Source of the DNA: Gammaproteobacteria bacterium
GTDB lineage: Bacteria; Pseudomonadota; Gammaproteobacteria; Steroidobacterales; Steroidobacteraceae
Reading direction: 5' to 3'
DNA: 8,853 nt
NCBI GenBank assembly: GCA_030038645.1
Contig: JASHSR010000546.1
Coordinates: 1 to 8,853 of the forward strand
Shown: piece after piece, positions 1 to 6,528 of the stretch
Layout of the letters: each line of letters opens with the position of its first letter
Numbering within the stretch: the stretch's first letter is position 1
The notes under the pieces: generated by a model
Told to the model about the DNA's origin: nothing
The model's database searches: none
Seen by the model: only the letters and a program-made list of their open reading frames with translations
Translations under genes and position numbers: made by a program

Positions 1-461
1 GAGGACTGCAGCTGTTGAATGAGACTCTGCAGCCCCTGCTGAATGTGGGCGCCGCCGTGGTGATGATGCCCGTGGCCGCGGGACAGCCCCGAGAGGCCCG
101 CCGCGGTCGTGGAGCCCGTGCCCTGAGTTCCGCCGGTGGAGGTGCTTTGCGTCTGCAGGGCGGCGACCAGAGTCTGCATGAAGCTCTGCAGCGCCTGCGT
201 CTCGCTCTGCTGCGTGGAGGATTGCGTGGAGGGCTGCGTAGACGAGGAGCTCGACGACGATGTCCCGCCGCCCGATTGCGAGCCCGTGATGCCGACCTGC
301 TCGAGAGCCTGCACCACGGCGCTCAGCATTCCGCCGCCCTGGGAGGCGCCCGGAATCGAGCTCGAAGTGTTGCTGCCGGCCGTCGCGTTGGTCGTATGGC
401 GCTGGCCGTAGAGCATCTGGGCGAGCATCGTGCTCAACTGGGAGGCGCTGCCGATCGTCAT
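1..461 (-). CDS. Ser/Gln/Gly-rich hypothetical protein with His cluster (partial, C-terminus off the left edge)
   Basis: The minus-strand frame is open from an ATG at 461 to the window edge, giving 153 residues without a stop. GGAG lies 9 bases upstream of the ATG, which supports this start. The N-terminus (MTIGSASQLSTMLAQMLYGQ) has no signal peptide. Low-complexity linkers follow: a run of seven Ser at residues 68-74, then Ser/Thr/Gln repeats to about 89. They separate short amphipathic segments at about 45-56, 90-103 (ALQSFMQTLVAALQ) and 140-151 (IQQGLQSLIQQL). Residues 130-139 (HGHHHHGGAH) form a His cluster that could bind metal. From memory, proteins of this style (short LQ-rich helices, Ser-rich linkers, HHHH-G patch) are recurrent uncharacterised proteins in proteobacteria. 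I assign no function. The regular codon-level pattern, the Shine-Dalgarno site and the lack of stops make a real gene likely. Confidence 0.75.
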   Translation of the reverse strand, partial: MTIGSASQLSTMLAQMLYGQRHTTNATAGSNTSSSIPGASQGGGMLSAVVQALEQVGITGSQSGGGTSSSSSSSTQPSTQSSTQQSETQALQSFMQTLVAALQTQSTSTGGTQGTGSTTAAGLSGLSRGHGHHHHGGAHIQQGLQSLIQQLQS

Positions 462-762
462 GTCCGAAGTCTCCGTGCTCTCGAGTCGAGGTCCGCCGGG
501 AGATGAGCAAGAACCCGGCCAGATCCGCCGCGCAATCTGTGGACCACGTTGCAAACCGAGGGGCTCGCGCGCGCTCGCCCGTCACGGAGCCGCCGTGAAG
601 CCGCCACGGGCCTACCGAATCCTCGATGGACGCCCACGAATCCGCCGGACGGCGCGCAGCGTGTCCAGCCACGAGCGCAGGACTGAGCGCGAGGCGCTTG
701 CAAATCCCGCGACTTTCGTGTCGAGTGCGACGCTCGAGACTCGACCGGAGCGATAAAGCACG
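462..762. other. Divergent intergenic region between the Ser/Gln-rich gene and dacB
   Basis: These 301 bases separate two divergent genes. Short open frames cross the region on both strands, but none has a convincing ribosome site or a recognisable product. The region must hold both promoters. The only element I can pick out is a sigma-54-like match on the minus strand at 532-546. I see no good -35/-10 pair for dacB. A weak stem (TCGAG with CTCGA, 7-base loop) lies near 720-740, just before dacB; I attach no function to it. Confidence 0.5.
532..546 (-). promoter_or_regulatory. Possible sigma-54 (-24/-12) promoter element
   Basis: The minus strand reads TGGTCCACAGATTGC. Compared with the RpoN consensus TGGCACG-N4-TTGC, it keeps the invariant GG and GC at the required spacing and matches 8 of 11 specified positions. 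Transcription would start near 520 and leave a leader of about 60 bases before the ATG at 461. Such matches occur by chance in GC-rich DNA, and no activator site was recognised, so this is only a candidate. Confidence 0.27.
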
Positions 763-2334
763 ATGTACGCACGAGGCGGCGGCAAATTCTGGCCGCAGGA
801 CTGCAGCCCCTTGCCGCGCCCCCCGAGGGCGTTCCGACTCGCGATCCTCCGGGCCCTCTCTCCGCTCCTCGGCGCGGTATCCCGCCGCGCGCCCCTCCTC
901 GCCCTCGCTATCGCGGCCTCGGTCAGCGTACCCGCGCACGCGGACTGGCGTGCGCTCGCTGCCCTGCAGCGCGGGGGCGCGGCGGTGAGCGCATCCGCGC
1001 TCGACTTGGAGCAGAACGCCGTCATCGAGCAGCTGCACCCCGACGAGCGGCTGACTCCGGCATCGCTCACCAAGCTCGCGACCGCTGCCGCGGCCCTTCA
1101 GGCCTGGCCGGCCGACAAGATCTTCCGGACGCGCCTCGCGAGCGGGGCGGCGCTCGTGGGCGATGAGCTCGAGGGCGATCTCATCCTCGAAGGCGCAGGG
1201 GACCCCTCTCTCGACGATCATTCTCTGTGGATACTCGCAACGCAGCTTCGCGGTGCAGGGGTCATGCGGGTGCGAGGCCGCTTGATCGTCGATCCGTCGC
1301 CGTTCGGCCTCGTCTCGTGCGGAACGAAGGACCGGTGCGAGGCGGCTCGGCGCAGCGATACGGCCTATAACGCGCCGCTCGCCGCCGTCGGCGTCGACTT
1401 CGGCAACTGGTGCGTGGACGTGCGGCCCACCCATCCGGGAGCCGCCGCCCGCGTGCGCGGTTGCGGAGTCGCGGAGTTGCCCGTACCCGTGGACGGCGTT
1501 ATCCGCACCATCCGCGCCGGCGGACGGCAGACCTTCTGGGTGGAGCGCGTGACGGATGCGCAGGGCGATCGATTGCGCGTGGGCGGCGACGTGCCGGCCG
1601 GCGATGCGCAGCGCGTCTACCGCGCCATGTCCGACCCCGTGCAGGGCGTCGGCCTGCTGCTCGGGGAGACGTTGCGCGAGATCGGCATCCGCATCGACGG
1701 TCCGGTCGTCGTGCGGTCGCAGGAGCTGCCGCGCAACATCGCCGTGCTCGCGGAGGTGGAAGGGCTGCCGCTGAGAGAGCAGCTCGGACGCATGCTGAGA
1801 TTCTCGAACAACTACATCGCCGACGTGCTGACCCTCGATCTCGCGGCGACCGTCTCGGAGCGGCGTCCGATCCTCCTCTCCGATGGGGCGAGCCTGCTCT
1901 CGGATTTCCTCGCGCGCCTGCGCAGTCCCGTCCGCCGCGCCCCGCTCGACCCGCCGATCCTGCTGAGCGGCAGCGGGCTCACGCCGCAGAACCGCCTCTC
2001 GGCGAGCGATCTCGTGACTCTGCTCGCGCACGAGTACCACGATCCGCGGCACTTTCCGGTGTTCTACGGCAGCCTCGTCGTCCCTCGCGACGCGCCGTTC
2101 CAGTTCCTGCGCTCCGGCAGCGCGGCCTGGCTCGACCGTGTGGCGCTCAAGACCGGCACCATGGACGATCCGTATTCGGTCTGCGGCATCGCCGGCTTCC
2201 TGCGCAAGCGCGACGGCGGGTGGATCGCCTTCGCGGTGATCGTCAACGGCACCGCGCGCCGGCGACACATCCCGCTCTTCGAGGCGCTCGCGGCTGAGCA
2301 GTCCGACGTCGACGCGCTTCTGAGGCGATACTGA
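763..2334 (+). CDS. dacB: D-alanyl-D-alanine carboxypeptidase/endopeptidase (PBP4, peptidase S13)
   Basis: A 523-residue periplasmic serine D,D-peptidase of family S13. It removes the terminal D-Ala of peptidoglycan stem peptides and cleaves D-Ala-mDAP cross-links. All three catalytic motifs are present: S101-L-T-K104 (nucleophile Ser101), S348-N-N350 and K463-T-G465. The conserved GDP of the family is at 146-148. The long stretch between the first two motifs fits the extra domains of PBP4 proteins. The N-terminus is a long export signal: Arg-rich to about residue 42, a hydrophobic core at 43-56 and an AHA|D cleavage site after residue 60. Sixty residues is long for a signal peptide. GGAG lies 12 bases before the ATG, whereas an in-frame TTG at 811 has AGGA 10 bases upstream and would give a 44-residue signal, so the true start may be there. 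The gene is convergent with the EAL-HDOD gene, 45 bases apart. Confidence 0.95.
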   Translation: MYARGGGKFWPQDCSPLPRPPRAFRLAILRALSPLLGAVSRRAPLLALAIAASVSVPAHADWRALAALQRGGAAVSASALDLEQNAVIEQLHPDERLTPASLTKLATAAAALQAWPADKIFRTRLASGAALVGDELEGDLILEGAGDPSLDDHSLWILATQLRGAGVMRVRGRLIVDPSPFGLVSCGTKDRCEAARRSDTAYNAPLAAVGVDFGNWCVDVRPTHPGAAARVRGCGVAELPVPVDGVIRTIRAGGRQTFWVERVTDAQGDRLRVGGDVPAGDAQRVYRAMSDPVQGVGLLLGETLREIGIRIDGPVVVRSQELPRNIAVLAEVEGLPLREQLGRMLRFSNNYIADVLTLDLAATVSERRPILLSDGASLLSDFLARLRSPVRRAPLDPPILLSGSGLTPQNRLSASDLVTLLAHEYHDPRHFPVFYGSLVVPRDAPFQFLRSGSAAWLDRVALKTGTMDDPYSVCGIAGFLRKRDGGWIAFAVIVNGTARRRHIPLFEALAAEQSDVDALLRRY

Positions 2335-2364
2335 GAGCAGAGGGCTCGGCTTGCCTGCCTGCCC

Positions 2365-2378
2365 CGCGGCGCGCCGCG
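2365..2378. terminator. GC palindrome between convergent genes, possible bidirectional terminator
   Basis: A perfect 14-base palindrome, CGCGGCGCGCCGCG, lies in the 45-base gap between the dacB stop (2334) and the EAL-HDOD stop (2380). It can fold as a 5-bp stem with a CGCG loop on either strand. No T-run follows on either side, so it is not a canonical intrinsic terminator. Position is the main argument. Confidence 0.3.
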
Positions 2379-2379
2379 T

Positions 2380-3660
2380 CTACTTGGTGGTGAGCGCCTG
2401 CGTCTGCTCGGCCCAGAACACCGCGTCGACGTACGCCGCGCGAATCAGCGCGGGCGCGAGCCCGTTGTACGCGATGCGTCCCCACGATGCGCGCTCGTAT
2501 GCGCGCGCGCATTTGAGCGCCGTGCCGATGTCCCCCTCTTGCGCGACGAGCGCGCGCTCCACCGCCGGCGCGAGGGGCAGCTCGTCGAGGAGCTCCGCGA
2601 TCGGCACTCCCGCCAGCACGTCGAGCAGCGAGAACAGGCCCGTGATGAAGTAGGGTCCCGTGTCCCTCACCCCGGCGAGCCGGGCGAGCTGCTCGCACAT
2701 GCGGGCCCGAGTCATCGCCGTGACGAAGAGGCTGACGGGCCGATTGTCGAAGCCCTGCATCGAGACCAGCGTCGCGAGCTGCCGCAGATTGTCGAGCCCC
2801 AGGATCACGATGGCCTGGCGGATCGACTCCACCTTGCGTGGCAGGTTGTAGTAGCTCGAGTTGATGCAGCGGAGCACCCGGTAGGAGATGGAGAGGTCCT
2901 GCGAGACGAGGCTCTCCACCTCGCGGAGCGAGTAGTTCTCGTTCTGCAGCGCCGAGATCAGCCGCAAGGTCGCGAGCCGGCTCGAGGGCATGCGTTGCGC
3001 CTTGACGGTCTGCGGGCGATGCAGGAAATCGCCCTGGAAGCCCTGGAACCCGATCTGCAGGCAATGCTCGAACTGCTCGACGGTCTCGACTTCCTCCGCG
3101 ATCAGGGTGAGGCCCCGGCGGATGAGACCCGGCACGAGCTGCGCGAGCTCGGCCCGCGTCTGCTGCGCCACGTCGATCTTGACGATGTCCACCACGTCGA
3201 GCAGGGCGGGATCGTTGAGCCGCGGGGAATAGTCGTCGAGCGCGATCCGATGTCCGCGGGCGCGCAGCGCCTGGATGCCCGCGATGAGCGCCGGGCTCGA
3301 CGGGATGTCCTCCACCCATTCGATGACCACGCGCTCCGGGTGCATCGAGATCGGCGATTCCGCGAGCAGTAGCTCCCGGGGGTAATTGATGTGCACCGGC
3401 AGGCCGCCGGCCAGCCGGTCGAGTCCGATCTCGAGCGCCGCGTCCGCGACCACTTTGAGCGCGACGTCGCGTGTGCTCGCGGCGGCGGGCATGGGAGTGG
3501 AAGCGCCCGCTTCCTGATACAGCAGCTCGTAGGCGATGACGGCCATCGCAGGGCCGTAGATCGGCTGCCGCGCGACGAGCGCGACGGTGCTCCCCGGCGC
3601 CTGCGCGTCCTCGGGAGGCGCCGCGGCGAGCTCCCGGCGCTGGTCGGTGATTCTATTCAT
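2380..3660 (-). CDS. EAL-HDOD domain signalling protein (YuxH/CdgJ type)
   Basis: A 426-residue cytoplasmic protein with an N-terminal EAL domain (about 26-218) and a C-terminal HDOD domain (about 225-420), the layout of YuxH/CdgJ regulators that affect motility and c-di-GMP-linked behaviour. EAL-type positions visible are E45-L-L, N92, E114, D142-D143, K161-I-D163, E189-E-V-E192 and Q209-G. The ExLxR signature reads E-L-L-Y-Q49, so the Arg expected to contact the c-di-GMP phosphate is missing and hydrolysis is doubtful. Many EAL-HDOD proteins act as non-catalytic scaffolds. The HDOD part shows the usual pattern of helices, such as YSLREVESLVSQDLSISYRV and a conserved NSSYYNLP region. I start at the ATG at 3660, which has GGAA 6 bases upstream. 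The frame extends to an ATG at 3741, but the extra 27 residues fit no domain and that ATG sits inside an AT-rich promoter-like stretch. The gene reads in the same direction as the PagL-like gene, 170 bases downstream of it. Confidence 0.92.
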   Translation of the reverse strand: MNRITDQRRELAAAPPEDAQAPGSTVALVARQPIYGPAMAVIAYELLYQEAGASTPMPAAASTRDVALKVVADAALEIGLDRLAGGLPVHINYPRELLLAESPISMHPERVVIEWVEDIPSSPALIAGIQALRARGHRIALDDYSPRLNDPALLDVVDIVKIDVAQQTRAELAQLVPGLIRRGLTLIAEEVETVEQFEHCLQIGFQGFQGDFLHRPQTVKAQRMPSSRLATLRLISALQNENYSLREVESLVSQDLSISYRVLRCINSSYYNLPRKVESIRQAIVILGLDNLRQLATLVSMQGFDNRPVSLFVTAMTRARMCEQLARLAGVRDTGPYFITGLFSLLDVLAGVPIAELLDELPLAPAVERALVAQEGDIGTALKCARAYERASWGRIAYNGLAPALIRAAYVDAVFWAEQTQALTTK

Positions 3661-3738
3661 CGGTGGTTCCGCGGGTGTCTCGGCATGGCCCGAGGCTGCC
3701 GCACCGCACGGCCTCTGTCGGCGTACCGTCGTACACCT

Positions 3739-3771
3739 CATATATATCGGCCGGCAGGCCGGCCCCTGAAG
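3739..3771 (-). promoter_or_regulatory. Candidate promoter for the EAL-HDOD gene
   Basis: An isolated AT-rich patch (TATATATG on the minus strand, 3746-3739) sits about 80 bases upstream of the EAL-HDOD start in otherwise very GC-rich DNA. TATATA at 3746-3741 would serve as the -10 box. TTCAGG lies 18 bases upstream as a poor -35 box. The spacer between them holds a hairpin, GGCCGG-CAGG-CCGGCC at 3749-3764, which could be a regulatory site or the end of the upstream PagL-like transcript. Confidence 0.3.
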
Positions 3772-3803
3772 CCGCCGCGGCCGTACCGTGCAGGGTTCAC
3801 ATA

Positions 3804-3820
3804 ACGGGGCAGCAACCCGT
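3804..3820 (-). terminator. Weak hairpin downstream of the PagL-like gene
   Basis: ACGGG and CCCGT form a 5-bp stem around a 7-base loop, beginning 10 bases after the PagL-like stop codon on the minus strand. Only TTATG follows, not a T-run. It may weakly terminate transcription between the PagL-like and EAL-HDOD genes. Confidence 0.22.
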
Positions 3821-3830
3821 CACGAGCCTC

Positions 3831-4451
3831 TCAAAATCCGAGCATCACCGTCATGAAATTCTGGCCGCGGTCCGGCAGCCGCAGCCAGGCGTTGGACCAG
3901 TGCCGGATGCTCAGCTCGACGAACGTGCGCTCACTGCCCAGATCGAAGCGGTAGGCGATGAGGTACGCGAAGTCCCACTTCGTCGCGACGAGCAGGTCGG
4001 CCTCGGTCCTGTAGTTGCCGCCGACGCCCAAGTACAGCTTGCCCCACGATCCGTGGAAAACCCGCCAACGCCGCATCGCGGAGAACCCCCAGTAGGGGAG
4101 CGCGGCGTACCGGGTGTGCGGATGCGTGGCGGGCTCGTCCAGAACCTGGCCGCTCGTCATACGGAACGCGCCGAGCTCCCAGCGGCTGTCGGCGAGCTCG
4201 AGCTCGATGGGCACGACGGCCGAATCCGTCAAGCTCCAGAACTTGTAGGTGACGCCCGCTCCGACGAGCAGGTTGCACTCTGCGCAGGGATTCCACGGCG
4301 TCGGCGCATCGCCCTGGGCCGGCGAGCCGCTCGCCCGAGCGGCCGTCCAGCACCCCAAAGCGAGGAGAGCGAGCGCGCCCGCCCGGACGCGCCCGCGCCC
4401 GCCCGATGCCACGCATTCGCGTGGCACTCCCCTGGCGGCGCGGCGTAGCAT
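3831..4451 (-). CDS. PagL-like lipid A 3-O-deacylase (acyloxyacyl hydrolase family)
   Basis: A 206-residue outer-membrane beta-barrel protein. PagL enzymes remove the 3-O-linked acyl chain of lipid A in the outer leaflet and so tune LPS signalling and membrane permeability. The C-terminal signature is clear: ELSIRHWSNAWLRLPDRGQN followed by a strand ending in the terminal Phe typical of barrel proteins. H184 and S186 match the catalytic His-x-Ser-Asn motif. Position 198, where Pseudomonas PagL has its catalytic Glu, is Asn here, so activity is not certain. Alternating aromatic strands (for example KLYLGVGGNYRT) fit a barrel. The N-terminus is Arg-rich, then a hydrophobic core (AGALALLALGCWTAARA) gives a signal peptide cleaved near ARA|SG. 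I start at the ATG at 4451, which has GGAGG 4 bases upstream. An ATG at 4490 would overlap the start codon of the divergent MFS gene and adds residues that look untranslated. Confidence 0.8.
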   Translation of the reverse strand: MLRRAARGVPRECVASGGRGRVRAGALALLALGCWTAARASGSPAQGDAPTPWNPCAECNLLVGAGVTYKFWSLTDSAVVPIELELADSRWELGAFRMTSGQVLDEPATHPHTRYAALPYWGFSAMRRWRVFHGSWGKLYLGVGGNYRTEADLLVATKWDFAYLIAYRFDLGSERTFVELSIRHWSNAWLRLPDRGQNFMTVMLGF

Positions 4452-4488
4452 CGGCCCTCCGCTCCGGATCGATCGTAAAGGACCGCTC

Positions 4489-5907
4489 ATGGCCTCACCG
4501 TCCTCCTCGCCGGTCTTCTCGAAGGGCTATCGAGTCTGGCTGCTCATTCTGCTCGTCGTCATCAACGCCCTGAACCTCGCCGACCGGCAGGGCCTCGCGG
4601 CCTCCGTGCAGGCGATCAAGCTCGATCTGAAGTTCACCGACTCTCAGCTGGGCCTCATCCAGGGCCTCGGATTCGCCATCTTCTACACGCTGATGGGACT
4701 GCCGCTCGCGCGGCTCGCCGAGCGGGCGAGCCGCACCAAGATCATCGCCGGCTGCGTCGCTCTGTTCGGCATCATGGTCGCGCTCTGCAGCACCGCGAAG
4801 AGCTTTCTCGGCCTGCTGCTCTTCCGTGTCGGCGTCGGCGTGGGCGACGCCGGCTTCGGCACGCCGGTCGCCTCGCTGATCGGCGATCACTACACCATGG
4901 AGAAGCGCGCGTCCGTCATGTCGATCATCTGGCTCGGCGCCCCGATCGGCGTCGTCTGCGGAACGGCCGGCGCGGGCTACCTCGCGCAGTACGTGAGCTG
5001 GCGGGCGTCGTTTCTCGTGATTGGATCGCTTGCGGTCCTCGTCGCCATCGTCGCCTTTCTCACCTTCCGCGAGCCGGTTCGCGGCACGTGCGACCCGGAG
5101 CCTCTCACGCACGCCGAGTCCCCGCCTTCGACCTGGGTGGTGTTCCGATTCCTGTTCGCCAAGCGCTCGATGTGGCACGTCCTCATCGGCTGCTCTCTCG
5201 CCGCGACTTCCATGAACGCCATCGGCCAGTTCCTGAGCGCGTTTCTCGTCCGCGACTATCACATGGGCATCGCCGCGGCGGGGCGTTTGCTCGCGATGAT
5301 CGCCGGGGCCGCCATGGCCTCCGGCCTGGTGGTCGGGGGTTTCGGCGTCGACTGGGCGGGCCGGCTCGACAAGCGCTGGTACGTGTGGGGGCCCGCCGTC
5401 GGCCTGGCGATCGCCGCGCCGCTGTTCCTCTTCGGATTCAATCAGTCGGTCGTCGCGAGCGCCGTCGTGCTGCTCATCGCGGCCCACCTCTGCATGTTCG
5501 TCTACTATGCGCCCTCGCTCGCGCTGGCGCAGAACATGGTCGGGGCCAATATGCGCGCCTCGTCCGCCTTCGTCGTGTCCCTCGTGCTGGGGCTCGTCGG
5601 CATCGGTCTCGGCCCGACGATCGTCGGGGTGCTGAGCGATCAGTTCGCGATGCACGCGTTCGCGCTCGGCGCCTTCAAGGCGATGTGCCCGGGCGGCGCG
5701 GCGCCGCACGGCTCGCCCCAAGCGCTCGTGGCGGCGTGCGGGGACGCCTCCGCCACGGGCATCCGCGATGCGCTCATGGTCATGTCGCTGCTCTGCCTCT
5801 GGGCGGCGCTGCACTATGTCCTCGCCGGCCGCGATCTGCGGCGCGATCTCGACACCCACTACCAGCCGGCGGCTCCGGCTCTCGATGCCACGACGCCCGC
5901 GCTCTGA
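4489..5907 (+). CDS. MFS transporter, Spinster-like
   Basis: A 472-residue inner-membrane transporter of the major facilitator superfamily with about 12 hydrophobic segments. It starts at an ATG with AAGGA 6 bases upstream. TM1 (about 15-31) ends in N-L-A-D32-R33-Q, a mark of the Spinster-type branch. The MFS motif A between TM2 and TM3 is G70-LPLARLAERASRT-K84. TM4 begins R113-V-G-V-G-V-G-D120, matching the RxGVGxGE pattern with Asp for Glu. The TM11-TM12 loop is long and has two cysteines (C400, C417) that could pair in the periplasm. The C-terminal tail is short and soluble. The substrate cannot be read from sequence. Bacterial members often sit near catabolic genes for hydrophobic or aromatic compounds, and the downstream exported proteins could be partners. 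It is divergent from the PagL-like gene with 37 bases between start codons. Confidence 0.9.
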   Translation: MASPSSSPVFSKGYRVWLLILLVVINALNLADRQGLAASVQAIKLDLKFTDSQLGLIQGLGFAIFYTLMGLPLARLAERASRTKIIAGCVALFGIMVALCSTAKSFLGLLLFRVGVGVGDAGFGTPVASLIGDHYTMEKRASVMSIIWLGAPIGVVCGTAGAGYLAQYVSWRASFLVIGSLAVLVAIVAFLTFREPVRGTCDPEPLTHAESPPSTWVVFRFLFAKRSMWHVLIGCSLAATSMNAIGQFLSAFLVRDYHMGIAAAGRLLAMIAGAAMASGLVVGGFGVDWAGRLDKRWYVWGPAVGLAIAAPLFLFGFNQSVVASAVVLLIAAHLCMFVYYAPSLALAQNMVGANMRASSAFVVSLVLGLVGIGLGPTIVGVLSDQFAMHAFALGAFKAMCPGGAAPHGSPQALVAACGDASATGIRDALMVMSLLCLWAALHYVLAGRDLRRDLDTHYQPAAPALDATTPAL

Positions 5908-5928
5908 CGCATATCCACAGCGTGGCCG

Positions 5929-5956
5929 TTGCAGAGTCAATGCGCCGCGCTATCAT
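5929..5956 (+). promoter_or_regulatory. Candidate sigma-70 promoter before the DUF6152 gene
   Basis: TATCAT (5951-5956) matches the -10 consensus at five of six positions. TTGCAG lies 16 bases upstream (5929-5934) as a partial -35 box. The pair sits 22 bases after the MFS stop and about 110 bases before the DUF6152 start. It suggests that the two exported-protein genes can be transcribed separately from the transporter. Confidence 0.35.
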
Positions 5957-6065
5957 GGCGGCGGGGACACGGTCCGCTCCGGTGCTGGGGCCGGTCGCGT
6001 CGGACGAGCGACCCGCAAGACCGGCCGCCCGACTCCCGGGGCAGGCTACGAGGAGATCGCCACGG

Positions 6066-6482
6066 ATGAAAGCGCCGCGCAAAATTGGGGTCGTCTGGGC
6101 CTCCCTGGCGGCCGTCGCCGTGACGGCCGCGTGGCCGGCCCTCGCCCATCATTCGTTCGCGATGTTCGATCACGATCATCAGATCAAGCTGAAGGGGACC
6201 GTCAAGTACTTTCAGTGGACCAACCCGCACGTCTATATCCTGCTCGCCGCGAACCAGCCCTCGGGCGCCCCGCCCAAGAACTATACGATCGAGTGCGCGA
6301 GCCCCGGCATTCTCGACCGCGTCGGCTGGAAGTGGAACATGATCAAGGTCGGCGACACGATCACGACCATCATCGCTCCGCTGCGCTCGGGCCAGGCGGG
6401 CGGCCTGCTGAAGGAGGTGACCCTCGCGGACGGCCGGAGCTTCAACAACGGTCTCGCCGCAGGCAAGGCCAGCATTCACTAG
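6066..6482 (+). CDS. DUF6152-type exported protein
   Basis: A 138-residue secreted or periplasmic protein of unknown function. AGGAG lies 10 bases before the ATG. The signal peptide is short and clear: MKAPRK, a hydrophobic core to about residue 22, then PALA|HHS with cleavage after A27. The mature protein starts H28-H-S-F and continues with an acidic/His patch D35-H-D-H38. It then shows the pattern I associate with DUF6152: G-T-V at 44-46, W-T-N-P-H at 51-55, E76, G-W at 87-88, G-D at 96-97 and a final ADGR at 121-124. This looks like a small beta-rich domain. A His at the mature N-terminus raises the possibility of copper binding, though that is inference. The next gene follows after 46 bases, consistent with an operon. 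Confidence 0.85.
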   Translation: MKAPRKIGVVWASLAAVAVTAAWPALAHHSFAMFDHDHQIKLKGTVKYFQWTNPHVYILLAANQPSGAPPKNYTIECASPGILDRVGWKWNMIKVGDTITTIIAPLRSGQAGGLLKEVTLADGRSFNNGLAAGKASIH

Positions 6483-6528
6483 GCGTGCCACCCGTGCGGC
6501 GCGAGGTGAATTCGCGAGTATCCGCATC

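Noticed and set aside
15..506. 163-codon plus-strand frame at the left edge
   Set aside because: Arg/Gly/Ala-rich shadow of the minus-strand Ser/Gln-rich gene, which has a Shine-Dalgarno site and a coherent composition.
2243..3319. 358-codon minus-strand frame within the EAL-HDOD region
   Set aside because: It overlaps the EAL-HDOD gene in another frame, is Arg/Ala/Gly-rich and has no domain pattern.
3661..3741. 27-residue N-terminal extension of the EAL-HDOD protein
   Set aside because: No ribosome site at the ATG at 3741, which lies inside a TATATATG promoter-like stretch; the extra residues match no domain.
4495..5940. 481-codon open frame on the minus strand opposite the MFS gene
   Set aside because: Its product is a low-complexity Arg/Glu/Asp/Gly/His mixture typical of the antisense frame of a GC-rich gene. 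The plus strand encodes a clear 12-TM transporter.
5088..6482. 464-codon plus-strand frame that would fuse upstream sequence to the DUF6152 protein
   Set aside because: Its first 320 or so codons are an out-of-frame reading of the MFS gene and the intergenic region. The AGGAG site and signal peptide place the DUF6152 start at 6066.
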